The translations under genes and the position numbers were made by a program. DNA of 48,020 nucleotides. Origin: an uncultured Candidatus Saccharibacteria bacterium. GTDB lineage: Bacteria; Patescibacteriota; Saccharimonadia; Saccharimonadales; Saccharimonadaceae. Positions 32,650 to 40,483 of the stretch are shown piece after piece; the stretch's first letter is position 1; the number at the start of each line of letters is the position of its first letter. Below the pieces are notes generated by a model, which worked only from the letters and a program-made list of their open reading frames with translations, searched no databases and was not told where the DNA came from. The stretch spans positions 1 through 48,020 of the forward strand of contig CAMJEK010000002.1 in assembly GCA_946404685.1 (NCBI GenBank). The letters run 5' to 3'.

Positions 32650-32842
32650 GAATAAAAGACTAGCACAGCGAGTCTAGAAATGTTTCACGTCGCGCGGTCC
32701 TAATTCCTACAACATGTTCGCGGAATAAAAATGAAAAATGGAGTCTTCTTATGGAAGACTCCTTTCATTTTTATCCGGAAATGTTGTAAGAATTCCGGCT
32801 CGTTCAATATATTTCTAGCCTCGCCATGCCAGTTTTTTATTC
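32650..32842. repeat. Long imperfect inverted repeat with a strong central hairpin
   Basis: The two arms of about 95 nt match as inverted copies with gaps: GAATAAAA near the ends, GCGAG-CTAGAAAT, AATTC-TACAACAT, ATAAAAATGAAA, and a perfect core GGAGTCTTC-ttatg-GAAGACTCC (32740-32762). The differences are a mix of wobble-compatible and incompatible changes, so it is not purely a conserved RNA stem. Candidates are a decayed miniature inverted-repeat element or an oversized terminator of ileS. The core alone can act as a terminator in both directions (T-rich and A-rich flanks). Confidence 0.65.
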
Positions 32843-32894
32843 ATTTTTCTCTCTGTTAATTTGACAAAAGTGCGAAAATAAAGCATAATCAGTA

Positions 32895-32923
32895 TTGACA
32901 AAAATGGCAAAGTGTGCTACTAT
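32895..32923 (+). promoter_or_regulatory. Strong promoter of the 41-codon ORF
   Basis: TTGACA, 17-nt spacer ending in TGTGC, TACTAT (extended -10 with TGC). The consensus -35 is the best in the window. It gives an A-rich leader of about 120 nt. Confidence 0.75.
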
Positions 32924-33048
32924 TAGGACAGTTAGGAAATAAATAAAAACTAACAAACAAAAAACAACTTGATACTTAATCCGAAAACAGAAAGGAGGAT
33001 TCGGGAACAAGGTCAAGAAAAAACAAACAATAACAAAAGGAAAATAAA

Positions 33049-33174
33049 ATGAAATTCGAGGCATATAAGAATGAGGTCGATTACACTAGCCCAGACTACG
33101 TAAGCGATGAAGCACTCAAGAAGATCAAATCAGCTAAGGTTGGGATGAAGGTTCTCGACGTATTCCATATGTAG
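33049..33174 (+). CDS. Small protein of 41 residues, not in the ORF track
   Basis: ATG at 33049 preceded by AAAGGAAAA, ending in TAG. The product is hydrophilic with a mixed-charge helix (EALKKIKSAKVGMK). There is no signal peptide or membrane segment and I recognise no family. Support comes from the consensus promoter, the ribosome site, ordinary codon use and the terminator downstream. Reading in frame past the TAG gives 13 further ordinary codons (FSGKVSNVRKFEY) to a TAA, so it could also be the beginning of a slightly longer protein broken by a nonsense mutation. The 156 bases from the stop to the terminator hold no other gene I can support. Confidence 0.5.
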   Translation: MKFEAYKNEVDYTSPDYVSDEALKKIKSAKVGMKVLDVFHM

Positions 33175-33330
33175 TTTTCCGGAAAGGTATCCAATGTAAG
33201 GAAATTTGAATACTAACTAACGGAAAGGATAAATATACCGATGTAGCGAAGCAAAGTTCTACTATATATTATTTAAGGGAATTATAAGCATAAGATAGAG
33301 AAAAGCTTTAGAAAAACAACCATAAATTAC

Positions 33331-33363
33331 CTAAAAAACCGAACAATTAGTTCGGTTTTTTAG
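33331..33363 (+). terminator. Terminator after the 41-codon ORF
   Basis: CTAAAAAACCGAAC-aatta-GTTCGGTTTTTTAG, a 14-bp perfect hairpin usable in both directions. Confidence 0.9.
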
Positions 33364-33378
33364 TGGGTTTTCTTGGGG

Positions 33379-33407
33379 TTGACTCTTTAAGACGTTTATG
33401 CTAAATT
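33379..33407 (+). promoter_or_regulatory. Promoter of module A
   Basis: TTGACT, 17-nt spacer ending in TTTATGC, TAAATT. Near-identical in layout and sequence to the promoter at 37752. It places the start of transcription near 33414, downstream of the track start at 33398. Confidence 0.75.
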
Positions 33408-33457
33408 TTTATCAGATAAGGTCATATCAAAATAAACAATTTAAGGAAAGGTATTCC

Positions 33458-33859
33458 ATGGATAATACTACCGTTTCGAATATCAACGATAACATCATGT
33501 CTGATGAAGACTTGAAAGACACTCTCAATTCAATGTCGACAGATGAGGTTTTGCACGTTGTTGCGATTACTTTGTTGACAGAGAAAGGCTTCACTGATCT
33601 TGACGATGACACTAAGAGAGATATGGTTGAAGACTTGGTCCAAAGGGAATACGAATTTATCAACCGTTCCATAATTGCTGCACTTCCTGCTGAAGGAAAA
33701 GCGGAACTTGACCAATTAGTTGAATCAGGAGAAGTTACGGCTGAAGCGATGCAAGGCATCGTGGATAAATCTGGCATTGATGCCAACGCGATTACTGAAG
33801 AAGCAATGAAGAAATTCAGAGAGATTTATCTCGCCGACCACAAAGAAATGGAGGAGTAA
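33458..33859 (+). CDS. Small acidic helical protein (DUF5663-like), module A
   Basis: 133 residues from the ATG at 33458, which has AAGGAAAGG upstream; the longer track version begins upstream of the start of transcription. Acidic and helical, with a pair of EF-hand-like or three-helix units but no signal peptide or membrane helix. The C-terminal 90 residues (GFTDLDDDTKRDMVEDLV to the end) align with the protein at 37815. It resembles the small DUF5663-type proteins of Saccharibacteria, whose role is unknown. It ends one base before the start of the 1291-residue gene, with which it forms a pair; a chaperone or partner role for the large protein is inference. Confidence 0.75.
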   Translation: MDNTTVSNINDNIMSDEDLKDTLNSMSTDEVLHVVAITLLTEKGFTDLDDDTKRDMVEDLVQREYEFINRSIIAALPAEGKAELDQLVESGEVTAEAMQGIVDKSGIDANAITEEAMKKFREIYLADHKEMEE

Positions 33860-33860
33860 G

Positions 33861-36800
33861 ATGCCTGGCGGAAATAAAGCGCCTAATGCAGGCGGCGGCC
33901 AGGAGGCTATCCAGAATGATCCTCAGGTCGAGAACAATGTGACTGATGCAGAGGTTGAGAAGAAGCTTGAAACTCTATATGCTAAGCGCGGTAAAAAAAC
34001 ATATGATGTCGTAATTGCAGATATTGGTAAGGAAGGCATCAAGAATGCTGCACAGGGGTATGCGATTGATGCAATCGAGCAGTGGGACAAGGAAGAAAAC
34101 CCTCTATCCAAAATTAAAAATCCTGCCGCAAGGATTGCCTTGTCTTTGCCTCTTAATGTTGCGAATACATTTAAGCGCACTGTGCGCCTATATAAATATG
34201 ACCAAATTGCAAAAAGTATTGGTGAGGAAATGAATAGCCTCGATGCTGTATCTCTAGCCATGGAAGAGATGCAGAAAATTAAGAAGACTTCGCAAATAAA
34301 GAAAAATAATATTGCCGAGATTGTCGCTAACCGTTTGAATGAAAAAGGCGGCGCTCGCGGTATTGATGAAAGCATACGTGAACGTGTGATGGAGGCACGC
34401 GATGCTGGTGAAGATAATATCGATACTGGCGTCGCTAAGAAAACTGATGATTTTCGCCAAGACGTTTTGCACGACATTTTTGCCGAATACGCTAGGGAAG
34501 TTGCAACATATAAAGGTGGGGCAAAAACCAAAGCCGTGAAGGAGGCTCGCGAAGAAGCGGATGCTTTGATTAGTGAGGTAGACAAGAAGGGGACAATAGC
34601 TAACTATGATGAGGTCTTCGCAAAAATCAACAAGGACCTTAAGGGGGCCTTTGCGGAAGAGCTCGGCAAGAAGGCTGAGAAGCATGACCATGACGTAGCC
34701 ATCGCTGCAATTGATAAATATATTGAAGATAACTTGAATGTGTTTGAGGCAGACGTGAAGACTGGCCTCGACGTCAAGGAAGTTAAATATGTCAGTGCTG
34801 GTGATAGATCGACACTTCAGCATGGTATAGTTACAGGTCTTGCAGTTGCACTTGGCACCTCGCTTGTCGTCAACGTAGCAAAGAGCACAGCTATAAAGGC
34901 TGTAACCAATTCAAATGTTGTAGGTGCTATTGCTAAGGTGGTCGCTGCCGGAACCATTGGCGCCATTGCTGGTCGCAACAAGAAAGAAAGGGAACAGCGA
35001 CGCGGAAATATTAAAGACGCGTTAAGTGGTGAATCGAAAGAGTCTGATGGTAAGACTTTTGAAATCGTAAATATTAGCGAGAAAATTGATGAGTTGAACA
35101 AACTTGTTGATGCTGGCTTTAATAGTCAAGAAGAGTATGATAATGCCTCAATGATTATTGCGGATCTTAGAGCGAGAAACAAGATTCAGAATGAGAAACA
35201 CATTCAGTTGCTCGGTTTTAATGGTCGTGACGATGTCGAGAAGTCAAAGCTTGAAATGTTTAAGGCACTCAACAAAGCTCAAAAGGCAATGAAGGGTAGC
35301 GACTTTAATAAGAACGATGAACTTGAATCAATGATGACTCGCAGACTAACTGATCTTTATGTTAAGACTGGTGATGTTGAGAAGAGCCAACGCAAAGAGA
35401 GAACTGCTGCTGCCCTAAAGACAGCTGTCATTTCTGCTGCTACTGCTGCTATTTCGGTCGCAGCATTCGATATGATTAGTGGTTTGGCACACGGAGATGG
35501 CCTACTTGGGGGAAAATTATTCTCAGAGATAAAAGGCCTTGCTAATCACGAGCTGAAACTTGATGGTCTCCATGTGGTAGCAACCGGCGCAGGCGCGGAA
35601 AGTCTCGAAGCTGTTGCAAATAGCGCAGAAAACGTTGAGGTTGATACTGGAGCTGGCGAACACTTGGATAAGGGAAGCGGCGCTGTACTCATTAACGATG
35701 ATCCGGCTGGCGGTGTTGAGGTTGGTTTGGATAAGGATGGTGATGGTGTTATCGACACTTATTTGTTTGGTGAGGGCGAGCAGCCTGGCATTGACCTTAG
35801 CGATGAGTCTCAAATCGCCGAGCTAAATGAGTCGCTTAATCAATATGGTATTGAACTTCAACATGAACAAATAATTTCTTCAGAATATGGCCAGGTCAGC
35901 ATTGAAGATTATATTAATAACGCTGAGAATTCTGTTGAGGTTGGGCCAGTTGACTGGAGTCAAAGCGGAACAAGAGTTGTATTTGGTAATCCGGTTGCCG
36001 TTGCAGCCGATGGTATGGACCAATATGAAGTCAATATTGCAGCCCTTAACGGCGGTGAAATTCCAGACGGAGCTAAATTCTTTATCGATCTCGATGGGGA
36101 TGGTCCTGGAAGAGCTCTCGAATATACAATTCAGGATGGTAAGGCGATTATTCCGGCTGACGTACTCGACACCAGTCGTGTCGGTACTGGTGGCGTAGCC
36201 AACTTCATTGGCGTTGCTCGTGTGGGCGAGGTTAACGCTGAAGGGAATATGATTTCTTATGCAACGAGCTTCGGCAAGACCGCTAATCTCTCAGACACGC
36301 TCATGGCGAGCGTAGATAACGATGTTCATGCCTTTACTGCGATTGACGTTGAAACTGGTGAAAGACTAAGTCAATTCGCCGTGAATCCAGAGAGTGCAGA
36401 AATTAGCAATATGAGCGAAATCTTTAATGGTATCGAGGTTTCTGGCCATGATCGCTTGCCGTCAGTCTTTACGGTTAATGATCTTGGCGACAATGCTGAG
36501 CCAGTCACGCTTGCAAGTGGTGAAGTACTGCAAGACTACGACGTTAGTGGTGGATATCATCCAGAATTTGATGCATTTGAAAATACCGCATTCAAAGGGA
36601 GTGATACGTTCCTTGGTACTCCAATGACATGGGATGCTGATATGGATGGCGTGATGAGTCCTGCGGAAGAGCTAAGCTATATTAAACAGCTGATTGTGCG
36701 TACCGGAACTAACCCATATATGCTTGGTCAGAATGCTTCAAACTATGGCATCCTCGAACCAGAGACGCTTGAAAATATTATTCCTCGCGAAAAGCTTGTC

Positions 36801-37736
36801 GAATGGGGAATTACGGACGGCGTAGTTGATTCCGAGGTTGAGCTTAATCTTATGCTTGCGGCAATCAAACAACCAGCTAATGCTGAATATTGGGATAGAC
36901 TCGCAAATGCAACTATCAATGAAATGGAATCGAAGCTTAGCAATGGCGGCTTTGACGTAGAAAGAATTGCCAACCGTACGGCAACATATTCAAACAGCTT
37001 TGGATTATTCGATACTTCTGGTGCTACGACACAGAGAACAATTTTGTATCCATACACGATTAATGAAAATGGAGAAAAGGTTGCGATCGGTAACGTTGGT
37101 TGGTGGTGCCGTAAATATGGTGCCTATGGCGGAAGAGTTGGCGATTTGCCACTTTGTGAACAGAAGGGTATTCCAAGGGGGAGCGAGGCTTCGGAAAGTT
37201 CTGAGGGTATTGAGAACACCGGTTCTGAAAACTCTGAAACAACTGAGACTTCGGAAGCAGTTGAAGATACTGGTTCAGAAAACTCTGAGACGACTGAAAC
37301 TTCTGAGGGAGTTGAAGATACTGGTTCGGAAAACTCTGAGACAACTGAAACTTCTGAGGGAGTTGAAGATACCGGTTCTGAAGGTACTGAAGGTTCGGAA
37401 GACTCTGAAACTTCAGAAGGGGTTGAAGATACCGGTTCGGAAGGTACCGAGGGCTCTGAAGGTAACGAGGACATTAAGAACGCCGCAGCAATTGAACAGA
37501 ATATGGGAGTTCACGATGAGACTACTAACATCCTTGATCAGCGTGGCGTAACAGAACAGACCGAAATTCCAACATTTGCTCCTGAGGGCGTGAATGTTGA
37601 TACGACTAACGCTGCTGATAATGCTGCGCAAGAAGCAGCTGATGCTGCAGCACGAGAAGTTGGTGAGACCCCAATTTACACTAATGAAGAATTGGGACAG
37701 CTCTATGAACAGTTTAGAGCCAACCATAATCAGTAG
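33861..37736 (+). CDS. Giant membrane-associated protein with EF-hand-like loops and Glu/Ser/Thr repeats, module A
   Basis: 1291 residues, GGAGG before the ATG. No signal peptide. Residues 1-315 are charged and helical; two hydrophobic Ala/Val/Gly-rich segments follow (about 318-372 and 515-540) that could be membrane-inserting. The second half is beta-rich and acidic, with calcium-type loops DKDGDGVID (about 622) and DADMDGVMSPAEE (about 922, a canonical EF-hand loop). From about 1104 to 1203 come repeats of the type VEDTGSENSETTETSEG. The last ~85 residues (from AIEQNMGVHDE to GETPIYTNEEL) match the tail of the 38137 protein. I recognise no family for the whole. Likely exposed at the cell surface or in the envelope; this is inference from composition. 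Confidence 0.75.
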   Translation: MPGGNKAPNAGGGQEAIQNDPQVENNVTDAEVEKKLETLYAKRGKKTYDVVIADIGKEGIKNAAQGYAIDAIEQWDKEENPLSKIKNPAARIALSLPLNVANTFKRTVRLYKYDQIAKSIGEEMNSLDAVSLAMEEMQKIKKTSQIKKNNIAEIVANRLNEKGGARGIDESIRERVMEARDAGEDNIDTGVAKKTDDFRQDVLHDIFAEYAREVATYKGGAKTKAVKEAREEADALISEVDKKGTIANYDEVFAKINKDLKGAFAEELGKKAEKHDHDVAIAAIDKYIEDNLNVFEADVKTGLDVKEVKYVSAGDRSTLQHGIVTGLAVALGTSLVVNVAKSTAIKAVTNSNVVGAIAKVVAAGTIGAIAGRNKKEREQRRGNIKDALSGESKESDGKTFEIVNISEKIDELNKLVDAGFNSQEEYDNASMIIADLRARNKIQNEKHIQLLGFNGRDDVEKSKLEMFKALNKAQKAMKGSDFNKNDELESMMTRRLTDLYVKTGDVEKSQRKERTAAALKTAVISAATAAISVAAFDMISGLAHGDGLLGGKLFSEIKGLANHELKLDGLHVVATGAGAESLEAVANSAENVEVDTGAGEHLDKGSGAVLINDDPAGGVEVGLDKDGDGVIDTYLFGEGEQPGIDLSDESQIAELNESLNQYGIELQHEQIISSEYGQVSIEDYINNAENSVEVGPVDWSQSGTRVVFGNPVAVAADGMDQYEVNIAALNGGEIPDGAKFFIDLDGDGPGRALEYTIQDGKAIIPADVLDTSRVGTGGVANFIGVARVGEVNAEGNMISYATSFGKTANLSDTLMASVDNDVHAFTAIDVETGERLSQFAVNPESAEISNMSEIFNGIEVSGHDRLPSVFTVNDLGDNAEPVTLASGEVLQDYDVSGGYHPEFDAFENTAFKGSDTFLGTPMTWDADMDGVMSPAEELSYIKQLIVRTGTNPYMLGQNASNYGILEPETLENIIPREKLVEWGITDGVVDSEVELNLMLAAIKQPANAEYWDRLANATINEMESKLSNGGFDVERIANRTATYSNSFGLFDTSGATTQRTILYPYTINENGEKVAIGNVGWWCRKYGAYGGRVGDLPLCEQKGIPRGSEASESSEGIENTGSENSETTETSEAVEDTGSENSETTETSEGVEDTGSENSETTETSEGVEDTGSEGTEGSEDSETSEGVEDTGSEGTEGSEGNEDIKNAAAIEQNMGVHDETTNILDQRGVTEQTEIPTFAPEGVNVDTTNAADNAAQEAADAAAREVGETPIYTNEELGQLYEQFRANHNQ
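37200..37465 (+). repeat. In-frame tandem repeats in module A protein
   Basis: About four to five imperfect copies of a roughly 51-60-nt unit encoding VEDTGSENSETTETSEG, the last copies shortened and mixed with GTEGSE. The units differ at third codon positions, so they are not a very recent expansion. Confidence 0.8.
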
Positions 37737-37751
37737 TCTCTCTTATGTTTA

Positions 37752-37780
37752 TTGACGCACTAAAGTGTTTATGATAAATT
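37752..37780 (+). promoter_or_regulatory. Promoter of module B
   Basis: TTGACG, 17-nt spacer ending in TTTATGA, TAAATT. Matches the module A promoter at most positions, including much of the spacer. Confidence 0.75.
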
Positions 37781-37814
37781 CGAAACAGAAAGGTTTTTAC
37801 GTAAAAAAGGTCCT

Positions 37815-38150
37815 ATGGAAGAATATCTTATAGACCGTTCGACTCTGGAGGGAATCGTTGATGGCGTAATGTCGACGATGGATTTATCAGGAGTTTCGGA
37901 CGATAGGAAGGCCGCTCTTAGGGAAAGTGGCATCAAAAAACTTGACCACAACTTAGCGCTTGCTGTGGTTTGCCAACTTGATGATTCACAACTAAGTGAA
38001 TATGAAGAGATGTTGAATGACAACACCCTTAGCGAAGAGGATTTTGCTAACTTCTTTGCGAATAATGATATTGACGTACAAGAAGTTATGAAGAAAGAGA
38101 TTATGAACTTTAAGGACGAGTTCACTGCGGAGGTCCATGATGAACAATAG
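37815..38150 (+). CDS. Small acidic helical protein (DUF5663-like), module B
   Basis: 111 residues, AAAAAGG before the ATG. Helical and acidic, homologous to the 33458 protein over its C-terminal 90 residues (for example SEYEEMLNDNTLSEEDF against ELDQLVESGEVTAEAM, and IDVQEVMKKEIMNFKDEF against IDANAITEEAMKKFREIY). Overlaps the next gene by 14 bases. As in module A, it is the first gene after the promoter and is coupled to a large membrane protein. Confidence 0.75.
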   Translation: MEEYLIDRSTLEGIVDGVMSTMDLSGVSDDRKAALRESGIKKLDHNLALAVVCQLDDSQLSEYEEMLNDNTLSEEDFANFFANNDIDVQEVMKKEIMNFKDEFTAEVHDEQ

Positions 38151-39642
38151 TGGTAATAACGCAAACACTTCTTCAAAAAACCCTAACGCCGCTGGTAATA
38201 CTAATCCTAATACCGCACAGCAAAGGGGCAATACTAGCCGTAATGCAGCACGTAACCATAATGCTGCAAATAAGACCAAGGCAAACAAAGCCGCCAAAGA
38301 TTTTATGTCAACAACAATAGGCAAGGCATTGCTCGGACTTGCTGCCGCTGGTGTGATCCTTGGTACGGTTAATACTGCTACGAACATTATTGATGCTGTC
38401 AGTGATAATAAGGTACAGAACCAGGTTGAGCAACAGGCTGGTGAAATCGCTGAAATTATGAATCACTCTTTGGAGCAAGACGCGCATATTGCAGAGCTCG
38501 AAGTACAAAATAACAGGCTCATGGATATTGCTGAGCAATATGGTCTAGATGAGGAAACCAATATTGGTAAGGGTGAAACCGAAAACGGCGTTAAGTTCAA
38601 TTACCAGGCTGGTCGTTTGATTTATAGTAACGGTGAAAACATTATTAGTGGTCATGAGTATAATGACGATTTGTATTTCAATACGGGTTTTCGCTATGAC
38701 GAAAGTTTTTCCGCTGAGAAAATTGATGAGTATTTTGACAAGTCGGTAACTAACGTTCCACAGGTTCTTTCTCAGAACGCTCCAGCAGTTTTAACCCAAG
38801 ATCAAATGGATGCCATTACTGATAAATATGATGATATTGCTAAGATTGATGTTACTGGCAACAATGCCGGTGACTTGATCCAGGGGTATCTTGATAATTC
38901 TGAGAATGGTGGTGCCTTCCAGCAAGATTTGATTAATGCTTTGGTCTCAGAAGGCGTTGCCTCGATGGAGTTTGTCACGCTTGAAGATGGCACTGAATAT
39001 AAGATGCTCGAACTCAAGAAGGATAAAGGTACTGAATATGAAGACGTCGAGGCTGCTTGGACTAGCCATGACGAATCTATTACTGTAAGGATGGTTAAAT
39101 ACGAAAACGGTAGCGTCGCCTACTATGGTCAATGTGGTGCAGCTCAGTTGATTAGACTAAAAGAGCCAACTGCCGGAACGGAAGGTTCTGAAACCTCGGA
39201 AGCATCTGAAGGTTCCGAAGGTAACGAGAATATCGGCACTGGTTCTGAAGGTTCCGAAGGCGACGAGAACATCGACACTGGGTCCGAAGGTTCTGAGGAC
39301 AATGAGAACATTGACACTGGCTCTGAGGGCTCTGAGGGGTCTGAAGATTCTGAAGATTCTGAAGGGTCTGAAGGCAATGAGGACGCTAAGGATCCTAATG
39401 CGATTGAGCAAAACATGGGAATTGGAGATGAGTCATCAAATAATTTGAGCCAGTTGCCAACGACCGAACAGACACCTATCCCAACTATTCAAGATCACCA
39501 TAATGTCGATACAAGCGATTCTGCTGGTGCAGAAGCGCAGGAAAGAGCCGATGAAGCGGCTGCGGCGGCTGGTGAGACGCCAATTTATTCGGATGATGAA
39601 TTGGCAAATATATGGGCGAACTTTAATAGTAATAATAAATAG
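38137..39642 (+). CDS. Single-pass membrane protein with Glu/Ser/Gly repeats and shared C-terminal tail, module B
   Basis: 501 residues; two adjacent ATG codons (38137, 38140), the second at a better distance from GGAGG. The N-terminus (1-50) is Asn/Ala/Lys-rich and basic, then a membrane helix (about 66-88) and a coiled-coil-like stretch (about 95-130). A globular acidic region extends to about 340, followed by repeats GSEGSEGDENIDT-like (about 342-416). The tail from about 417 (DAKDPNAIEQNMGIGDE to GETPIYSDDELANIW) is the same as in the 1291-residue protein. The basic N-terminus suggests N-in topology with the repeats and tail outside. Confidence 0.75.
   Translation: MMNNSGNNANTSSKNPNAAGNTNPNTAQQRGNTSRNAARNHNAANKTKANKAAKDFMSTTIGKALLGLAAAGVILGTVNTATNIIDAVSDNKVQNQVEQQAGEIAEIMNHSLEQDAHIAELEVQNNRLMDIAEQYGLDEETNIGKGETENGVKFNYQAGRLIYSNGENIISGHEYNDDLYFNTGFRYDESFSAEKIDEYFDKSVTNVPQVLSQNAPAVLTQDQMDAITDKYDDIAKIDVTGNNAGDLIQGYLDNSENGGAFQQDLINALVSEGVASMEFVTLEDGTEYKMLELKKDKGTEYEDVEAAWTSHDESITVRMVKYENGSVAYYGQCGAAQLIRLKEPTAGTEGSETSEASEGSEGNENIGTGSEGSEGDENIDTGSEGSEDNENIDTGSEGSEGSEDSEDSEGSEGNEDAKDPNAIEQNMGIGDESSNNLSQLPTTEQTPIPTIQDHHNVDTSDSAGAEAQERADEAAAAAGETPIYSDDELANIWANFNSNNK
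39170..39395 (+). repeat. In-frame Glu/Ser/Gly repeats in module B protein
   Basis: Three units around GSEGSEGDENIDT followed by shorter SEGSEDSED runs. Similar in composition to the module A repeats but with Asn-Ile-Asp units. Confidence 0.75.
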
Positions 39643-39655
39643 ATTTAGGAGGTCT

Positions 39656-40483
39656 ATGAAAAAAATCAAAAAAATTGCGGTGGCGGCTTTAGCAGTATTT
39701 GCGACAGTACCTAGTGCTAGCGTAATGGCATGGGGTCCTGAACGTACAACATACACGATGGAATCTCCAGCTCCATCTGCTGTATTTAACTCTATTACTG
39801 ACAACCCAACGATTGGTGATGAGCGTAATTTCGTGAGGATTGCCGAAAAAGATTCCGGAACCACTTTTGGTGACGAAATCAAAATCGAACCAGGCAAGGA
39901 ATATGAAGTCTATATTGGCTATCATAACGATGCTGCAACTAGCACTAATGCTACTGGTAAAGGTATTGCTCAGCAAGTGCGCCTTTCCTCAACTTTTCCA
40001 AATGAATTGAAGGCTGGCGAACGTGGTATGGTCAGTGCAATTATCTCTGCCTACAACACTACTCCAGAAAAAATTTGGGATGAGGCATACATTACTGCCG
40101 ATAAGGACGTGACACTTTCATTCAAGGCTGGCTCTGCTATTGTCTACAATGGCTGGGGAATTAATGGAAGCGTACTTTCTCAGGACTTGTTTACTGAAAA
40201 AGGAACTTACCTTGGTGTAGACAAGCTTGACGGTATTGTCTTTGGTTGTGCCGAATATTCTGGTCATGTTATCTATGTTTTGAAGGTAAATGAAGTTTCT
40301 AAAGAAATTCCGCACACTGGTCCAGTTGAAGTTGCAATGGCAATTGCTATTGCAGTTGGTCTTGGTGGTGGTTTGTTCTACCTCTATCGTACTAGAAGGA
40401 CTTTGAAGAAAGTTACTGATAGTGTAAAGGGAAATAATATTGACGCAGGTGATGCGCCAAAAGATGACAATGTCGAAGAATAA
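39656..40483 (+). CDS. Exported protein with an IPHTG sortase-type sorting signal
   Basis: 275 residues from the ATG at 39656, with TAGGAGG 4 nt upstream; the track start is inside the previous gene. Signal peptide about 1-26 (KKIKKIAVAALAVFATVPS, ending SVMAWG). A beta-rich domain follows (about 27-215; EIKIEPGKEYEVYIGYHND is typical of a repeat-type Ig-like fold). Then IPHTG (about 218-222), a membrane helix (about 224-246) and a basic tail (RTRRTLKK), the three parts of a Gram-positive sorting signal. The tail continues about 25 residues into an acidic end (DDNVEE), which is unusual. No sortase is in the window. Only 13 bases after module B. Confidence 0.8.
   Translation: MKKIKKIAVAALAVFATVPSASVMAWGPERTTYTMESPAPSAVFNSITDNPTIGDERNFVRIAEKDSGTTFGDEIKIEPGKEYEVYIGYHNDAATSTNATGKGIAQQVRLSSTFPNELKAGERGMVSAIISAYNTTPEKIWDEAYITADKDVTLSFKAGSAIVYNGWGINGSVLSQDLFTEKGTYLGVDKLDGIVFGCAEYSGHVIYVLKVNEVSKEIPHTGPVEVAMAIAIAVGLGGGLFYLYRTRRTLKKVTDSVKGNNIDAGDAPKDDNVEE

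Noticed and set aside
32680-32696. TGTTTCACGT resembling half of the parS consensus TGTTTCACGTGAAACA
   Set aside because: Only the first 10 bases match; the second half reads CGCGCG. It lies within the imperfect inverted repeat and about 9 kb from parAB. A single half-site is not enough to call parS.
33398-33457. Upstream start of the module A small protein in the ORF track
   Set aside because: The ATG overlaps the promoter and precedes the expected start of transcription; the ATG at 33458 has a proper ribosome site.
37124-37474. Minus-strand ORFs with SEPSVPSEPVSSTPSE-like repeats
   Set aside because: They are the reverse reading of the Glu/Ser/Thr repeats in the 33861 gene and carry no start signals.
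37200-39395. Repeat arrays in modules A and B considered as CRISPR
   Set aside because: The repeats are in frame, imperfect and encode Glu/Ser/Thr-rich protein segments; there are no unique spacers of uniform length.
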